From NCBI GenBank assembly GCA_964607835.1, contig CAZSLL010000006.1, forward strand, positions 1-64,000: DNA of 64,000 bases, written 5' to 3'. Origin of the DNA: DAOVFN01 sp964607835. Its GTDB lineage: Archaea > Aenigmatarchaeota > Aenigmatarchaeia > QMZP01. Positions 62,446 to 64,000 of the stretch are shown here, in pieces (position 1 is the first letter of the stretch; every line of letters starts with the position of its first letter). The notes beneath the pieces were generated by a model. It was not told where the DNA came from. It searched no databases and saw only the letters and a list, made by a program, of their open reading frames with translations. Made by a program: the position numbers and the translations under genes.

Positions 62446-63843
62446 ATGTCAGTGATACCCGAGAGCACGAGAGAAGAGATGGAGATGTACTTCGAGAAGC
62501 ACAGGGTTACCGAGAGCAAGCGGGAATCCATAAGGGACATAGTCCGCGAGCTGTACCACAAATCAGCATACGACCCAGAGGAGCCCATGGGCGTTGTGGC
62601 TGCGCAGTCCCTCTCAGAGCCAGCCACGCAGATGACCATGCGTACGTACCACTTCGCGGGCACTGCAGGAATCCAGGTGACCCTGGGCCTTCCCAGGATG
62701 CTCGAGATATTCGACGCCAGGAAGGAGCCCAGGACGCCCACCATGACCATATTCCTCAAGCCTGACCACCAGAGCGTGGATGCCGCCAGGAAAATCGCCT
62801 CCAGAATAATGGAGGTCAGGGCAAAGAACGTCATACTTTCCACGACACTGGACCTAACAGAGCTCTGGATAAAGTGCAGGGTGGACCTTAAGAAGCTGGA
62901 GTCCATGGGCATACCAAAGGAAAGGGTCCCCAAGCTCCTCAAGATAAGGAACGTGGAGACCCACATGGAAGGGGACGACACCATAGTGGTGAAGTCAAAG
63001 AAGGCAGACCTCAAGAACCTCCACAAGCTGAAGTACTCTGTCCTCGAGTCGCACATAAGCGGCATAAAGGGCATATCCCAGGTCGTGGTGACCAAGGAGA
63101 AGGGTGAGTGGATTATCAACACCCTGGGCTCGAACCTGGCCAAGGTCTTCGAGATAGAGGGCGTGGACTACACCAGGACGTTCTCCAACAACATATTCGA
63201 GATATACGACCTCCTTGGAGTGGAGGCTGCCAGGAACGCCGTCATCAAGCAGTCCCAGTACACCATGGAGGAGCAGGGCCTGGGCGTGGACGTCAGGTAT
63301 GTCATGCTGCTTGCTGACATCATGTGCATGCAGGGAGACATAAGGGCCATCGGCCGTTACGGAATATCCGGCCAGAAGTCCTCTGTCCTTGTGAGGGCCT
63401 CGTTCGAAGAGACCAAGAAGCACCTCACCGCGGCCTCAATCAAGGGCGAGGTGGACCCGCTCTGCGGGACCGTGGAGAACATAATGATGAACCAGGTGGC
63501 CCCCATAGGAACGGGAGCCTTCAGGCTGGTGGGCAATATACCCGAGTTTGCTTCTTTGCCCAAACCCGCTGCGAAGAAGGCCCCCGGCACCAAGTCCGCT
63601 ACTACTACCTCAGCGGCCAAGAAGGCCCCTGCTGCAAAGGCCCCTGCCAGGAAAACCGAAACAAAGGAAGCAAGCAAAGCCTCAAAGAAGTCCGCGACCA
63701 AGCCCGCTTCCAAGACATCTGAGAAGCAACCAGCCGCAAAGAAGACCTCAACAGCAGCAAAGAAGACCGCTTCTGCAAATAAGACTTCCACAACAAAGAA
63801 GACAAAGGCCAAGTCCACTGCAGAGAAACCCGTGGCCAAATAA
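62446..63843 (+). CDS. rpoA2: DNA-directed RNA polymerase subunit A'' with histone-H1-like tail
   Basis: Protein of 465 residues. Residues 1-~360 are the A'' core: MGVVAAQSLSEPATQMTMRT (trigger-loop start), HFAGTAGIQVTLGLPRMLEI, and the jaw/cleft end ALSFEETKKHLT-like ASFEETKKHLTAASIKGEVD, GNIMMNQVAPIGTGAF-like region. From about residue 368 a ~95-residue tail of Lys, Ala, Ser, Thr and Pro (e.g. AAKKAPAAKAPARKTETKEA) follows in frame, unlike the usual ~390-residue A''. Ends with a single TAA at 63841-63843. The tail may contact DNA or RNA non-specifically. Confidence 0.92.
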   Translation: MSVIPESTREEMEMYFEKHRVTESKRESIRDIVRELYHKSAYDPEEPMGVVAAQSLSEPATQMTMRTYHFAGTAGIQVTLGLPRMLEIFDARKEPRTPTMTIFLKPDHQSVDAARKIASRIMEVRAKNVILSTTLDLTELWIKCRVDLKKLESMGIPKERVPKLLKIRNVETHMEGDDTIVVKSKKADLKNLHKLKYSVLESHISGIKGISQVVVTKEKGEWIINTLGSNLAKVFEIEGVDYTRTFSNNIFEIYDLLGVEAARNAVIKQSQYTMEEQGLGVDVRYVMLLADIMCMQGDIRAIGRYGISGQKSSVLVRASFEETKKHLTAASIKGEVDPLCGTVENIMMNQVAPIGTGAFRLVGNIPEFASLPKPAAKKAPGTKSATTTSAAKKAPAAKAPARKTETKEASKASKKSATKPASKTSEKQPAAKKTSTAAKKTASANKTSTTKKTKAKSTAEKPVAK

Positions 63844-63928
63844 GCCAAAGATTAATTTCTGAATGTTGTGCTGAATCCGTAATTGGATAACTCATGCACT
63901 TATAAGCCTTAATGATATCGAACAAATA

Positions 63929-64000
63929 ATGAGATTACTTCCAGTCACCCTGGTCGGTCTCATGGTCCTTCTTGTTATCCCCTGCTGTATATTAGCCCTT
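63929..64000 (+). CDS. Start of a signal-peptide-bearing protein, 3' end outside window
   Basis: ATG 63929, 25 nt after a TATA-like cttataag. The visible product MRLLPVTLVGLMVLLVIPCC is a signal peptide or membrane anchor, possibly a lipoprotein (CC). A ribosomal or elongation-factor gene, common after rpoA2 in archaea, is not what starts here. Confidence 0.55.
   Translation, partial: MRLLPVTLVGLMVLLVIPCCILAL

Overview
The window is archaeal chromosomal DNA. It carries RadA, archaeal RPA, aIF2-gamma, RNase P protein Rpp30, a Trm5-like methyltransferase, an archaeal-type RNA polymerase operon (H, split B''/B', split A'/A''), HerA, Lhr and intron-bearing tRNA genes. TATA-like boxes at the expected distance, often with almost no leader, precede many genes. 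Cysteine-rich surface proteins with CGDGxCN..SCPxDCG and CTPxWxCxxWxxC motifs and small compact operons resemble DPANN-type archaea, but the lineage cannot be fixed from this window. Most of the sequence looks GC-rich. About 17.3-22.7 kb is visibly AT-rich and looks acquired.

Layout. 0-4.4 kb: a truncated giant repeat surface protein and a membrane-anchored Cys-rich protein. 4.5-8.4 kb: a membrane pyrophosphatase broken by an assembly gap, then a HEPN/nucleotidyltransferase cassette bracketed by two copies of the pyrophosphatase 3' end, then two winged-helix regulators. 8.5-11.4 kb: a helical protein, a rhomboid protease, an 83-bp tandem array containing a gap, and an orphan DNA methylase. 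11.4-16.9 kb: Cys-rich lipoprotein, RPA, RadA, PRC-barrel protein, plus a predicted structured RNA. 17-22.7 kb: AT-rich island with mini-genes, a minigluzincin-like peptidase, an RHH protein and three lipoproteins. 22.7-37.7 kb: AAA ATPase, RNA repair/modification enzymes, M42 peptidase, superoxide reductase, surface glycoproteins, Rpp30, and a two-domain GspF/TadC protein. 37.7-52.7 kb: CysRS, MBL-fold protein, MopE-repeat surface protein, Lhr (behind three identical palindromes), ArsM-like methyltransferase, phosphoesterase, UppP, HerA and aIF2-gamma. 52.8-54.6 kb: a stable-RNA cluster. 54.7-63.8 kb: a frameshifted MazG-like gene, a TrmB-type regulator and the RNA polymerase operon.

The most unusual part is 52.8-54.6 kb. 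tRNA-Lys(CUU), tRNA-Asp(GUC) and tRNA-Lys(UUU) each carry two introns. All three share an intron at the same place in the T-loop (about 59/60), and Asp has another in the D-loop. Between them a 5S rRNA gene is interrupted in loop C by about 35 nt. A LAGLIDADG-type homing-endonuclease-like gene ends antisense inside the last tRNA. None of these four RNAs reads as a contiguous gene, so ordinary annotation would easily miss them. Other observations include a histone-H1-like Lys/Ala tail on RNAP subunit A'', a 26-bp element shared between two distant promoters, and several multi-copy palindromes next to start codons.
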